This document shows positions 22,501 through 34,621 of a DNA stretch of 64,000 bases, piece by piece. The notes beneath the pieces are model-generated. The model did not search any database. It saw nothing but the letters and a program-made list of their open reading frames with translations, and was not told the DNA's origin. The DNA comes from Kitagawia praeruptora (Eukaryota; Streptophyta; Magnoliopsida; Apiales; Apiaceae), in contig CM075354.1 in the NCBI GenBank assembly GCA_037693485.1, positions 160,233,501-160,297,500 of the forward strand, written 5' to 3'. A program made the translations under genes and the position numbers. Each line of letters opens with the position of its first letter. Position 1 is the stretch's first letter.

Positions 22501-24767
22501 AAATATTATTTTGAATATTTACTCGAGGAATTGTTTATTTGGTGAATATTTTATATATTCATTCGAGAGTTATTTATGAGCAATATTTTATACTAAGAAT
22601 ATTCTTTAATTATTTATGAATTAATAAATATTCTTTGAATATTTATTTAATTATTTTAACTAAATTTAAAAATGATTTATCTTATTCAAATATTATTCTG
22701 ATCCTCAAATATCATGTAAATTATTTCTGAGTCTTATTATGTTTATTTTATCGAGGAAAGGTTCTCAAAACTCTATTTTCCGTTTAAGGTCTATCTTATA
22801 GGAAGACTTATACACTCGCTCAGAACTTTCAAATATAAGGGAGGTGTACTCGAGAGCTGTTATTTATTTTATTTGACTGCCCGGTCAAAAATCTGTTGAT
22901 ATTACTCTTTTCCCTCGCAACTTGGTTGCTATTCATCAAAGCGATTCTTTTTGTTACTTCATCATCATTCGAAGATTTCTTACGAGCAATATTATGATTT
23001 AATAATATTCTGTAATTATTATTGACTTATTAAATATTCCTGGAATATTTAATTAAATTATTTTGAAGTCTTTTTATAATAATTCATATTATTCAAAGAT
23101 TATCTTTCACCTTCAGATGTGGTGTAAAATATTTCGGAGTATTTGATGACTATTTTATCGAGGGGAGGTTCCCAAACTTTATTTTCATTTAAAACTATCT
23201 TAAAGAAGATCTAAATACTCGCTCAACTTCCAAAAATATATAAGGGGACCTCACTTGAAAGATGTTATTTATTGGACTGCCCGGTCCTATACTTGCTAAA
23301 ACTATCTTGTCACTCACATCTTGATTCTTTCAAGCATCGATATGAGTCTTTTGGTTACCTCCTCAACACTCGAGGGGTATGATTGATGTAACAAGTTTAT
23401 ATCCATTAACAAGCATCAGCTTGGGAAATATTGGTGAATTTTCCTTTCCAATTAGATACGACTACTTTGTGGAGTCTTATCAACAAGTGTTACACTTGGG
23501 GAAAAAGGGGAACGAACTTTACGTTTCAGAGTCATGGATGATATTCGAACTAGGAGACGCGTAAGTGGCCGAGTGGCGCCGGTCCAGCAATAGCCCAACC
23601 GTTGGCTGAGGAGTTCCAGAGGGCGGTAGATAAGTAATTCCGTCGGAGCTACCTTCTACATGTAGAGAACGACTGATGAGATGCATGACATACGACTGAT
23701 CATCGTAAACGTCAGGGCATCTGGCGCGGCAATGCTCCCATATTAGTTCATCTTCTAAAAGTGAGAAATTTCTGCAACACTGTTGGTGTTGGCAAGGTGA
23801 AAAAGTGTTGAAACCGGAATTGCAATATCTTTCCTGCAAGTTCCTCTTTTATGATAATTGAGAATATCTTGCTTATCTTTTGCATAGCAGATATTTATTC
23901 AAAACAGATATATTTTGAGTTACCTTATAACGTCATCTTTTATATGACTCTGTGGTTACCTTACATAACCGGGGTTATGGTAAGGGGGTTGTTTATATTG
24001 AATCACCTTATAAGTTCATCTTTTAATTTATATGTTGATACTCTGCTTATACTTATATAGCAGATATTTCTTTCCTACAAAAAGATTCTATTGGTTTACT
24101 TTGAAACCTCATCCTTTTATAATATACTAGAACTTGGTTCAATAGTATAATAAAAGTTTGCAGAGATATTATGAAATGATATTTGGAGTACTACAATAGT
24201 ACTGTTTTGGAATATATATTCTGATAAGGAAATACTTTCGGTAAAGAGATATTTTGAAAATTATTATCTTATACCCGCCTTATTCTGGGTTAAGTCATAG
24301 GCAGAGTGATGCCATGTTTTCATTACCTTGCTGAGCTATTTGCTCACTCTTGCTATTGTTTTATATATATTATAGAGCAGTGAAGCAGGATGTCATGGGC
24401 ACCAGTGATTCCGGAGATGATACGAACCAGTCAGATCAGGCTGCAGCTTGTTGAGCTTATGTATAGATGTGAGTGGAATGAGAAGATTGTAATCATCCGG
24501 ATCCTTAGTTGGTAATGTACCATTACTTAGAGATTGTACCAGTATCAGACTTTGTAAAACATTTGGGTATTGTAATAAAAGTTATTTATTCCGCAGTTGA
24601 TGTATTGTGTCATTTCTGAGACTCTAACATGTGTGTGTGTGTGTGAGATATATATTGTGGGGTCATAAACAGTTGAATTGTGTACATTGTGAGTAATACA
24701 GGTAAGGCAAGAATTAAATGGATCGTGACTACTCTAAATCCCAGACCCCGGATTTGGGGCTGTTACA
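19588..24767 (+). mobile_element. Insertion B: 5.2-kb solo-LTR-like element in the copia right LTR
   Basis: It begins TGTAATAACCCGAATTTTGG and ends GGGGCTGTTACA, flanked by GCAAA (19583-19587 and 24768-24772). No coding domain, primer site or internal LTR copy is visible. Its end (CCCCGGATTTGGGGCTGTTACA-like), the GCTCACTCTTGCT string at ~24351 and the (TG)n plus GTGGGGTC block near 24630 match the LTRs of the gypsy element at 39851 and solo LTR C. It is therefore probably a solo LTR of a related chromovirus. At 5,180 bp it is unusually long, partly because of an internal duplication. ORFs inside it have no recognisable homology. Confidence 0.75.
22250..23390. repeat. Palindromic AT repeats and diverged ~400-bp tandem duplication inside insertion B
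   Basis: Between about 22250 and 22640 the unit GAATATTATTTTGAATATTC recurs many times; each copy is nearly self-complementary. A block from about 22577 to 22982 (GAGCAATATT ... TTATCGAGG ... CTCGCTCA ... GACTGCCCGGTC) is then repeated in diverged form from about 22983 to 23385. Confidence 0.7.
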
Positions 24768-24772
24768 GCAAA

Positions 24773-25389
24773 TCAACCATCAACGGATAAGGATGTTCAT
24801 CTTCAACGGATACAGGCAAACCTACTATCAACGGATAATCAAGAATGACAGACTGGATCTCAGATCCGATTAGCAGTTGATTGTGGATAGTTTGTCTGAC
24901 AGATAACATGGGTTGACAAAAGTGCACAATGCAGTGTGGCAGCCATCATTATGGAAATAAAGAAGAAAGATGCCATTAACTTTACAATGGTGTAGCAAGC
25001 CAACTTGGATGAATTTGTGTTTATTATTTTCAAGTAGGGCTTGTAAACTTGGGGATAAATAACCAAGTGTAGCAACTCTTTGATAGTTAAGAAAACTGGT
25101 TTGTCAGTTTATTTGCTTAGGTTTTCTTGATTATTCTCTAGAAGCAAAGAGTTGTAAACAGAAGCTGTGTACATTTGTATCACAGAGTTTTCTTCAAATA
25201 AAAGAAAAACGTCAGATGGTACATTTGGCCATCTAACCTTATATGTGTGTGTGAATTGTTCTTCATTTTGCATACTACTCTATTATAAGTTTCTGTGTTC
25301 CATAAGAAATTTATAATTATCAAGAATTGTATTCAACCCCCCCTTCTACAATTATACAAGTAATACAAGTGTGTAATCTGGGAATAACA
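24773..25389 (+). repeat. Copia right LTR, 3' segment
   Basis: It aligns gap-free with 6637-7253 of the left LTR and ends GGGAATAACA at the TGCAA target duplication. Together with 19320-19587 it makes an 885-bp right LTR. Confidence 0.95.
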
Positions 25390-25394
25390 TGCAA

Positions 25395-27139
25395 AGTCAT
25401 ACATGTTACAGTAATTGTGTTACCGAGATTCTCATTAATTGCTTCATCATTCACCACATTCACCTCATTTATCTTTTCTTTTTCGGCCACTTCCCGATCC
25501 CTTTTGCATTTTTGCATTTCCAGATATGATGCCATCGAACCAATTCCATTATTAGTATATATAATTTGTATTTGTTTCAATTGTTCGATATTAGTTGGCA
25601 GTGGCGGGGGAGGTGGTAAAATCTCTCCATCAGCATGCTAGTAAGAATGCCAAAAAATGAACATATAAATACAGAAAATGAAAATAAAAGTACAGAAAAT
25701 GAAAATAAAAACATATACCTCTATACCCAGAAGAGCATATGCTGTTTTTGAATGAGTTGTTGGCCCTCTCCTAACCTTCCTCTTTTCAACTTTCTTCTGC
25801 CTCTAAATAAAGAAATTTGGTTTTAATGATTTTTACGATTCTTGGTACTTTCGTATTATCAGTTCAAATAAATAATGTCCCTATCAAATTATGTATTCCT
25901 TACTAAACAAATAATAATGTACCTTAGGGGCAACTGGTTCTTGGTCATCCTCACTAGTTGGAAGGATATCATCTTCGCAAACGTACTCCCTATCAGTTTC
26001 TTTCTTAGACATTTCTTCCACAACTACTTTTTTTTTCTTTTCTGAAATCTCACTTGTGAGACCATCTGACAGCTGCTTCAACCCAAGTTCATGAATGCAC
26101 TGCTTATTTTCTTCAATTCTCTTCTTTCTCATTTCTTCCGCTGGGATAATATTAAACTGAAGTTGAGATGCAAATTATAACAAGCTCAAAAAAGTATAAT
26201 GACATTAATCTAATGCATACAAACAACATTTTATATATTATAAGTTACCCCTTTATGTCTAACAATTTCTGTTGCTGACTTCCGTAGCTCCAACATTTTC
26301 GGTTGCCTCTGTTCTTGCTCATCCTCAGAAAGGCTATCATGTCCAGAAACATACCCCCTGTCATTATCAGCCCATTCCTCTTCAAGTGTTTTTTTTTTAA
26401 CATTAGAAATATTTCCGGTTTCGAGACTAGCATGCTGATGCTTCAACTTTGGTTCTTCAATGCCCTTCTTATTTCCTTCCACTTTCTTATTTTGGTTTCC
26501 TTTAAATTCATTATTTTTTGACACACGCTTGACATGTCCACCAATTTCTGCTCCACCTGCTCCTACAATCAGCTCCTGGTCATGCTGATTTGGTTTCTTC
26601 TTATCCTTTAGTTCATGCTGAAGGGTTTGTATTGTGACATACTTTCGCTTCACTTGAAGATCTTCACCTACAATAATATCATGAAAAAAACCAGTCAATA
26701 TACATGAAAAAAACTTGTCCTTAGCCTTACAATTAGAATAATATCTTCAAATTAAGGCTCTTAGTTAAGGTTTACCTTCAAAAAAACTTGTCCTTGGCCT
26801 TACAATTACATGTGGCTACAACTGCTTCAGTGGCTGTATCGCCTTGTCAACAACCGTGTCAATATAAAGGTCTAACATAGAACCATCTTGTAACCCATTA
26901 CCAAGCTCACATGCTTCTGCATCATTACTCACTAGTTTCTAGCCACCTCCTGCTTTCTTCACATAAACCCCACCTATTTCAGTGTATCCAGCTTCTTTGA
27001 CATAGTCCATAATAACAGAGTAGGAGAATCTGTCAGGATCCATAACATCACGAATTTTGATACATGTGCCATAATGGTATTTGGTTTTTAGGAACTGTCC
27101 CTTGTGATAGAACCTGAGAAAAAAATGTTTCTCTCCCAT
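25395..27139 (-). pseudogene. CACTA-1 TNPA-like gene, 5' half (PB1-like N-terminus), broken
   Basis: This is the upstream half of the gene whose 3' half lies at 4972-6260. On the minus strand it starts at ATG 27139 just after a splice-acceptor-like TTTCAG. The first exon (MGEKHFFLRFYHKGQF ... KIRDVMDPDRFSY ... YVKKAGGG) resembles the PB1-like N-terminal domain of plant transposon proteins. A TAG at 26939-26941 interrupts it, and the same frame continues with LDLYIDTVVDKAIQPL. Lysine/glutamate-rich exons follow at ~26680-26251, ~26132-25923, ~25806-25720 and ~25636-25395, bounded by GT/AG-like sites. They form a charged linker that would lead into the Transposase_24 domain across the copia insertion. 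Confidence 0.65.
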
Positions 27140-27397
27140 CCTGAAATTAAATGAAAGCATAAAACTGGTTAATCCACAACTCAAGCTAATACAATAAAAT
27201 ATCAAGTAAACGTGATAAACATCTCAACAACTAAAACTAAAATTACTACCAAGTAAAAGGGAAAAAAATCACAAATTGACATTACAAGATAAAGGAAAAC
27301 TTAAAATAATTAATTATATTACATTACAAGTTAACATTACAATGCAGTTGAAAATATTGAACTAAATAAACTGAGACAGTAAAATTATCAAGTCTAT

Positions 27398-30300
27398 TCA
27401 TTCGGAGTCTTGATCAGATACTCCCACTTCAATTAACTGATCAACATGAACTTGTTGCCTCGGAAGATCTTCTCTACACCAACTAACACCATCACTTTGA
27501 TTTTCCAGTTCAAAGTTTACTTCAACATCATGCATTGTAGGTCCAGAAACATCTTCAAGTGCATCATTTTCATCTTCTTGATCATTATGCTCCCTTGGCG
27601 ATTTCTTAACAACATAATACAAATTATTTTCGGTACAATCCTGAATATAGAATACTTGTTCTACTTGTCTAGCTAGAACAAACGAATCATCTTTCTGACA
27701 TAATTTACTAAAATTGACTCTTGTCAGCCGATGACAATCCTTATCCATTTGGTACCAAGTGCACTTGAACAAAACTACTGCCAAAGCTCCCCAGTAATCG
27801 ACTTCAATGATCTCGTCAATCGCTCCATAGTAATTGACTTCAGTGACTATTGGGTTTTGATCTTTAGAACTGGCAAAGATAGTGGTCAGGGCTGTCAAAA
27901 AGACACCAATATTTTGTGTCGTACACCTTGCATCTCTTCTCTTTGTATGAAATCGAAACCCATTTATCACGTAACCAGTGTATTTTTTCGCTGCTCGTTG
28001 AGGCCCTTTCGCCAGATACAACAATTCCAATGAACGACATTCATTTTTTTTTTCAACCTCCTCCTTCAACCAGTTATGGAATTCTTTTGTGTGTTTTCTT
28101 TCTCCATCGTACCTCTTTGACTTTCCATTAGCATACAAGGTACGATGTTCTCTACAATTTAATAAACAAAAATATACATCATTCACTGTATAATACTACT
28201 ATAGACTATTTGTAATTGTAGAAGTAGATAAAGAGGACTTACTCCATTAGCTTCTCGACTTCCACGTTACCATAGTTAAAGAGAATGTGCCGATGAGCAT
28301 CAATCCATACTTTATCTGCCAAATCTACCGGTCTTCCACCCTTGTTTCTCCTTGAACCAATGGGGTACACCACATTTGATTTCTGCTCCCCTGTTTTTTT
28401 CTCGACATTATCTCTTAAAAATCTTGAACAAAAAGTTAAGTACTCTTCAACCAAATAACCTTCAGCCATGCTCCCTTCTGGTTTGCTCCTGTTACGAACA
28501 TAGGATTTTAATCTACATAAATATCGTTCAATGCCGAACATCCATCTAAGGTGTACTGGTCCTCCAAATTCCAGCTCTTACACAAGTGTAGTGGTAGATG
28601 AACCATAATATCGAAAAATGATGGTGGAAAGATCGTTTCAAGGTCGCATAGTATTTCAATGATTTCTTCTTGGAGTTTATGAACATCCTCCAAATTAATC
28701 ACTTTGCCACATATGCCCCTGAAGAATGCACCTAGCCTTATTAAAGGTATTGCAACCTGTGGTTTTAAGGTCTTTATCACAGCAAATTGAAGCAAATATT
28801 GAAGAATAAAATTTGCATCATGGCTTTTATACCCAAACACTTCTCTTTCACCCATGTGCACACACCGACTGATATTAGAAGCACATTCATATGGAAGTCT
28901 AGCATTTTTCAACACTGAAAAGAAGTTTTCCTTTTCTTTTTTTGTCATGTCAAAAGTAGCAGCACTGTATTCATACTGATTCTTACCAGCAAGTTTTATA
29001 GGATGAAGAACCTTACGAATTCCCATTTCTTGTAAATCTAGGCGAGCATTCAGATTATCTTTCGTCTTCCCCCCAATATTTAATAAAGTCCCTAATATTT
29101 TATCACAAACATTTTTCTCAATGTGCATGACATCGAGATTATGTCTAATCAAATTACCACTCCAATATGGCAATTCAAAAAATATGGACTTCTTTTTCCA
29201 GGGACAGGGACAGTCTCCAGCTTTTTTCTTTTTCTTTTTCTTTTCCTTCCTAAAATCATTTACATATCCACATAACAGCTCTTCAATTTCCATTCCAGGT
29301 AATGGTGGTGGATAGAGATCTTTTTATATTTTACTGTTGAATCTCCTCTTATCAGACCTAAGCTTGTGGTCAGGAGGAAGGAATTTCCTATGGTTTATAT
29401 AAATAACTTTCTTACTATGCTTCAGATAGGTTGAAGAGGTGTGGTAGTGGCATCCAGGACAAGCTAGCTTACCCTTACTGCTCCAACCTGATAACACTCC
29501 ATACCCAGGAAAATCACTTATGGTCCATAGGAGACTCACACGTAAAGTAAATGTGTTACCATATAAGACATCATAGGTTTCTACACCTACATCCCACAAT
29601 TCTTTCAACTTAGCAATTAGGGGCTGCATATACACATCTATCTCATTACCGGGGTATACAGGTCCGGGGATTATTGTTGATAAAATCAAATTTTCTGGTT
29701 TCATAATCAAAGAAGGAGGTAGATTATAATTAACCAGAACAATGGGCCAAATGCTGTGAGATGAGCTCATTGATCCATATGGATTAAACCCATCTGCTGC
29801 TAAACCTAACCTAACATTTCTAGTTTCTTGCGCAAAATTAGGATATCTATCATCCATTGACTTCCAACCTTCGGCATCAGCTGGATGCCTTAACTTGCCA
29901 TCTCTCGTTCGTCCCACGGAATGCCATGTCATGTGTTTAGAATACTCTTTAGACATTAACAATCGTTGCAGCCTTGGTTTCAGTGGGAAGTATCTCATTA
30001 CTTTTGCGGGGATCTTGTACTCTCTTCCTTGGTCATTATCAACTGGATTCTTGCCAACACTATCTGACTCTTTCCATCTTGAAACTCCAAAAACTTTGCA
30101 GTCATTTTCATTTTCATTTTCAGCCCAATATAACATGCAATCATTAGTACATGCATGTATCTCTTGGTAATCAAGTCCCAAGTCTCTAATCATTTTTTTT
30201 GCTACGTTAAAAGATGGAGGCATATTCATATTGGGGATGGCTTCCTTTATCAACTCTAGAATACCACTAAAGGCAGATTCGGTGAATCCATGTTTGCACT

Positions 30301-30751
30301 TCAATTCGTAAAGCCTGACTACAAAACCTAAACGAGTAAAGTTTTCAAACCCCGGATATAAAGGTTATTTCCCCTCCTCCACACGCTCATAAAATAATTT
30401 TGTTTCATTATTCATTCCATTCTGATCATAACCATATTTGTATGTATTATTGATCATCTCATCAAAATCATTTCCTAGACCAAACCCACTACCATAAGCC
30501 ACCTTATTACATTTTTTTCGGTACTTGGGGGTTGAAATTTCATATATCCAATCAACAAGTGATGGACAAGGACCCTTAAATATGAGATGATCAAACACAT
30601 CGTCTTTGGAATGCCAAAAACGATTACCGCGGTCTTTGCAGGGGCATTTCAATTCATTTCCTAGGCCGAAATTATCAAATCCATTCAAAACAAAATCTTT
30701 CGCCCCATTACTATATTCTTCAGTGAATTTAGAAAGTAAAAGCCAGTTCAT
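27398..30751 (-). pseudogene. CACTA-1 transposase (TNPD/Tnp2 type), broken: complement(join(27398..28151,28243..30751))
   Basis: TNPD proteins catalyse CACTA excision and insertion. Domains in order: transposase-associated N-terminus (ATG 30751; ELKCPCKDRGNRFWHS), Transposase_21 core (VRLGLAADGFNPYG; STIIPGPVYPGNEIDVYMQP; CPGCHYHTSS), DUF4218 (HNLDVMHIEKNVCDKILG; FGIERYLCRLKSYVRNRSKP) and DUF4216 (VNYYGAIDEIIEVDYWG). An intron at 28152-28242 (GTAAGT..TGTAG) separates the last domain. Breaks: in-frame TAA at 30365-30367 and at 29324-29326, and a one-base loss near 28575 that shifts the frame just before the GGPVHLRWMFGIERY block. With those breaks this copy cannot make full transposase. Confidence 0.92.
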
Positions 30752-31199
30752 CTTTGCAATCCAATTCACCTTATGTTCTACACAAAATTAAATATAGACA
30801 ACTAAGAACATATAAATCAAAGTACTTTACATATATATTGTTCCTAAATTATAAACTCTGTACTTTAATTCCAAACTAACACAAACCCAAGCATATAAAC
30901 TCAATAAATAAAACATCATAAACACAAAAATTCTAATTAAAACATGATAAACATCAATAAAATCTCAATTCCGAAATCAATATTCTTAACAAAATCCCAA
31001 ATTTAAAAAACCCCAAACTCACAAACCAACAAAACAGAAAAAATAAAAACTAACATACATACTTTCATAACATCAATTAAAAGCTCAATTAAAAGCTCAA
31101 GTAAAGGCCCAATTAAACATACATTGAACATACACACTCCATTTAACATATACATATACTTGATTGAACATGCATGCTCGATTTGGGAAGAAGAATTAC

Positions 31200-31712
31200 C
31201 TTCTCCAAGCTTCAGTGTGCAGTCTTCAGTGTTCTCCGAGCTTCAGTTCTTCGATTTAGGTCGTTGATTTAGGTTGTTCTTCGATTTAAGCGAGCTTGAG
31301 TTCTCCAGATCTACTTCGTTCGGTCTGTCTATGGTATCTGTGTTTGTGTCTCTATCTGTGTCTTACTTTTATTTTCTTTTGTTTTGTTAATTTCATTGCC
31401 CGGGAAAATATTTTTCAGAAGCCCGCTCACTTTTTTTCAGAAGCCCGCTCACTTTTTTTCAGAAGCCCGCTCACTTTTTTTCATCAGGCCGCCAATTTTG
31501 AGGCCCAATAGTGATAGCTACAGCAACGCCATATAGCAACGCCTTAAAAACCATTGCCATAGATAGCAAATTATACAATATGTAACGGTTTTTCACTTCA
31601 ATTGTAACGATTTTGAAAAGCATTACAATATGTCTAATTTTGTAAAAACTTGTCAAGAAATAGCAACGCTTTTTCACACATGTGGTTGCCATAGCCAATC
31701 TATGGTGTAGTG
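31200..31712. repeat. CACTA-1 right end: leader region, 22-bp tandem repeat, subterminal repeats and TIR
   Basis: From 31416 a 22-bp unit (CAGAAGCCCGCTCACTTTTT core) is repeated three times. From about 31505 ATAGCAACGCC-type subterminal repeats lead into the terminal ATCTATGGTGTAGTG. Because the element is inverted, this is its 5' end. The AT-rich stretch 30790-31200 would contain the promoter and leader of the transposase genes; I see no further gene there. Confidence 0.7.
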
Positions 31713-31834
31713 TCCGTATTTTCGGTTATCGTAATTTTATATATGACCGTTTATTCAATCATCTTTATAATTTTTTATGATACTTGTATTTTTTACAATT
31801 GAATATATATAAATTATTTTGTTCATTATTATAT

Positions 31835-32525
31835 TCTATTACTATATATTAAAATTTAACACAAGGACAAACTTTGCCAATTTCATGGTTGTGAAGTTAC
31901 GATTTTACCCCTATATTTTCAAAAATTACAAAATTGTCATCCTTTAATAATAATGTAATTATTAAAGTAAAAAGTAGTGAAATTATGTTTTTGGTGGAAT
32001 TCATAACACCGACCTTTTTCTATCAAACTCATGTCATAATCAAATTTGCCACACTGAATTTTGAGCTTTGTTTAAAAATCCTACAAGATATACGACATCT
32101 TCTCTTCTTGTATATATTCCTCTTTTTTTGAGTAAATAAATTATTGATTTATATTATTTCCAGAATATTGGATAGATAAAATTACAAAAAATATTCTAAT
32201 CGATTGAGTATACTCTACAATTTCAAATCATAACTATTGCAAAACTGCAATAAGTATTTATAATGATTAGTTAGACTATAACTCGATTATAAAGTAGGGT
32301 TTATATGATTTTTTATATAATATGACAAATTGATCAATGTAATATATAATGATCGAGTACTTAGATCAGTATACGATAAAATCAAAAAATTTGATTGTAA
32401 ATTTCATATACATGCATGGGTCATTAAGGTCGTTTTATCATATTTAACATTAACTGAAATATTATAAATTTTATAAAATTGAATTAAAAAATAATTCAAA
32501 ATATAAAATTAGAAAATGGTATGTA
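31835..32525. repeat. Dispersed AT-rich repeat with SINE-like body
   Basis: It starts TCTATTACTATATATTAAA, the same string as at 33518. The first ~235 bp contain TTACGATTTTACCCCTAT, shared with the repeat at 33518-33905, and a decayed tRNA-like head (minus strand, TGTGGCAAATTTG near 32060). The part at about 32250-32520 (ATAACTCGATTATAAAGTA ... ATGCATGGGTCATTAAGG) is repeated at 62640-62925. The surrounding 31716-31834 and 32526-33517 are AT-rich with nothing else recognisable. Confidence 0.6.
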
Positions 32526-33517
32526 AAATTACAAAATAAATATTAAAATATTAGATAAATTAAAATTGTATCGTTTATCATATTTTTAATTATAAAATTA
32601 TTTGAATATATATACATATATATATGCAATTTTGGACAAAATTTAATTGAATGTCAGCATGGACTTTTACGCTAGTTGAATCCATTTGTTGCGTTTCTCT
32701 TTGGCTTTACAGACCAGAGAAATGTTACATTTTGAAGCAAAAATTGTAATTTGACATTTTTTAATTCCCTGTAAATTTGACTAGTATTTTTGCCCGGTAT
32801 TTATTCGATAATTTTTCTATCCATTTGAACCGCAAATAACCCAATTCAATTCGTATTAGACACAATATCGATTAAGGTTTCACTTTCGGTATGTCTATAG
32901 CTGGTATCTGGCATATAGTTAGCTGGGATGCCGTTAATCCAACATCTGTTTATCCAATTGGGGTTTCTGAACATAGGGCTAAGAATAGATTTTAGGTCAA
33001 TTGTGATGCTGCTTTCAATGCAGTTTGGATCGCTTGGGATGTTTTTGAATTAATTTTTAGCTTCAAGAATTATTAAATTCCGTGTATTAAACGATCAGGA
33101 TTCAAAGTAGCTAACTATTTTTAGTTTGTTGTTTGTTTTCCAACCTGATTGTATCGGCAATTGGGGGTGTGTCCCATTGTGTTCTGTCCTGTTTATTGAA
33201 ATCTACTATTTGTTGTTCGTCAAATTTTATTATTTTTTTTTGTGAAAGAAGCCTTATTACATATAATTGTTTTATTAAAATAGTTATAAAATATAAAAAT
33301 TATTCAATTTAGTATAGATATTTAAAATTTAATTTATTAATTTTCATTTATAATATTAATATACACACAATAATAATCAAATCAGATCATAAACGGATCA
33401 GATATACCAAAATCAACATCTGATCTGCTTCATAATCTGTCTAATTGGACTAGATCGGGTCGATCAAATTTCCAATGCATTGATAGACCTAATTGGAGCA
33501 AAGGTTGACTTTGAGAA

Positions 33518-33910
33518 TCTATTACTATATATTAAACTTCAACACAAGGGTAAAGTTTGCCATTTCAATGATTGTGAAATTACGATTTTACCCATATTTT
33601 TTAAAATATTATAAAAATGCCATCCTTCAATAATTATGTAAAAATAGTGAAATTATGCTCATGTTAAGATTCGAACCACTAACCTTTTTTTATATTGAAC
33701 TTAACAAATGGGCAAAGTTTGCCATTTTAATGGTTGTGAAATTACGATTTTACCCCTATTTTTTAAAATATTACAAAATTTCCATCCTTTAGTAATTATG
33801 TAAAAAATAGTGAAATTATGCTCATATTAGGATTCGAACCACTAACATTTAGGTCTCATACTCATGCCTTTTCCAATTGTGCTACTGTTGCTTTTGAGAT
33901 TCATTTCAAA
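33518..33910 (-). repeat. tRNA-derived SINE-like element, partly dimeric
   Basis: On the minus strand the head at about 33905 reads GTAGCACAATTGG (A-box-like), then GGTTCGAATCC (perfect B-box consensus, ~33835). An AT-rich body of about 130 bp follows, then a second copy of the B-box end (TTAGTGGTTCGAATC) with its own body. It ends at TAGTAATAGA (33518). The two bodies share TAAAATCGTAATTTCACAA. The AT-rich DNA from 33911 to 34420 holds nothing else that I recognise apart from the LINE target site. Confidence 0.55.
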
Positions 33911-34621
33911 ATCATTTAAGATAAACCACATCTCTTCTCTTTTTGTCTCATCCTCTATTTTTTTTGAGTAAATGAAATGGTGGTTCATATTGTTTATAAA
34001 ATTATATAAAAAAAAATAATGGACTGAGCATACTCTACAATTCCTTTTGTCATTTTAAATAATTGATATAGAAAAAAGCTTAGACTATAAATATTATAAC
34101 TGAGTCCAAAAAGAAAACGATTTATTTACATACGTCTCCATGTAGATGTTAAATTATTTAAATAACCAAAAAAAGATTTGGTTTTAAGAAATATGTAAAT
34201 TTAGTTATCAAATCATTATTAATTAATAATTGTATCACATAACTTTTATATATATATAATATTTTAAATTTGTGAGTCATATTAGAGGGTTTTGGTCGAC
34301 CAACTATTTAGTATTGAGACTTTAAACGATTCAAATATATGATTGGTCTAAATAAATATTTAAATATATACGAAAAATAATTGAAATTTATGTTAAAAAG
34401 ATTAAAACTCTAAAAATATGAAGAAGCCATGTGATGCTCCGTTCTCTCTCTAATTTCTCAGCCCGCCTAAACACCTTTTCTGTAGCCGCCAGCGTTGACC
34501 TTATTCCACCGTCCATATTTCACCTTCACTTTCCACACGCTCTTCACTTTCATACTCCCCTCACTCTCCTCTATCAACCTTTAATTCTCGTTTTTCCGAT
34601 CTGTTATCTTTGTCTTTTCCG

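Larger units (their letters stand above)
6331..25389 (+). mobile_element. SIRE-like Ty1/copia retrotransposon nested in CACTA-1
   Basis: The element begins TGTTAG at 6331 and ends AATAACA at 25389, flanked by the 5-bp target duplication TGCAA (6326-6330 and 25390-25394). The order is LTR, Met-tRNA primer site, gag, protease, integrase, reverse transcriptase, RNase H, then a long extra ORF and the right LTR. Integrase before reverse transcriptase defines Ty1/copia, and the long ORF after pol points to the SIRE/Maximus type. Without its two nested insertions it is about 12.24 kb. It carries several stops, one frameshifting duplication and a truncated right LTR. Confidence 0.93.
4293..31712 (-). 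mobile_element. CACTA-1: degenerate autonomous En/Spm-type transposon (hosts the nested copia element)
   Basis: The ends are CACTACACCATA at 4293 and the inverted complement TATGGTGTAGTG ending at 31712. Inside these, both ends share GGCTAT-GCAAC. The flanking three bases are TCC on both sides (4290-4292 and 31713-31715), a perfect 3-bp target duplication typical of CACTA elements. Both genes read on the minus strand, so the element is inserted in reverse. Removing the nested 19-kb copia element leaves about 8.36 kb. Both genes carry stops or frameshifts, so the copy is probably not autonomous now. Confidence 0.95.

Noticed and set aside
31835..33540. TCTATTACTATATATTAAA at 31835 and 33518 as Helitron 5' ends
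   Set aside because: No hairpin plus CTRR end was found, and the sequence reads better on the minus strand as the 3' tail of tRNA-headed SINE-like repeats.
33830..33905. Functional tRNA gene
   Set aside because: A and B boxes are present, but no acceptor stem or cloverleaf can be drawn; it looks like a SINE head.
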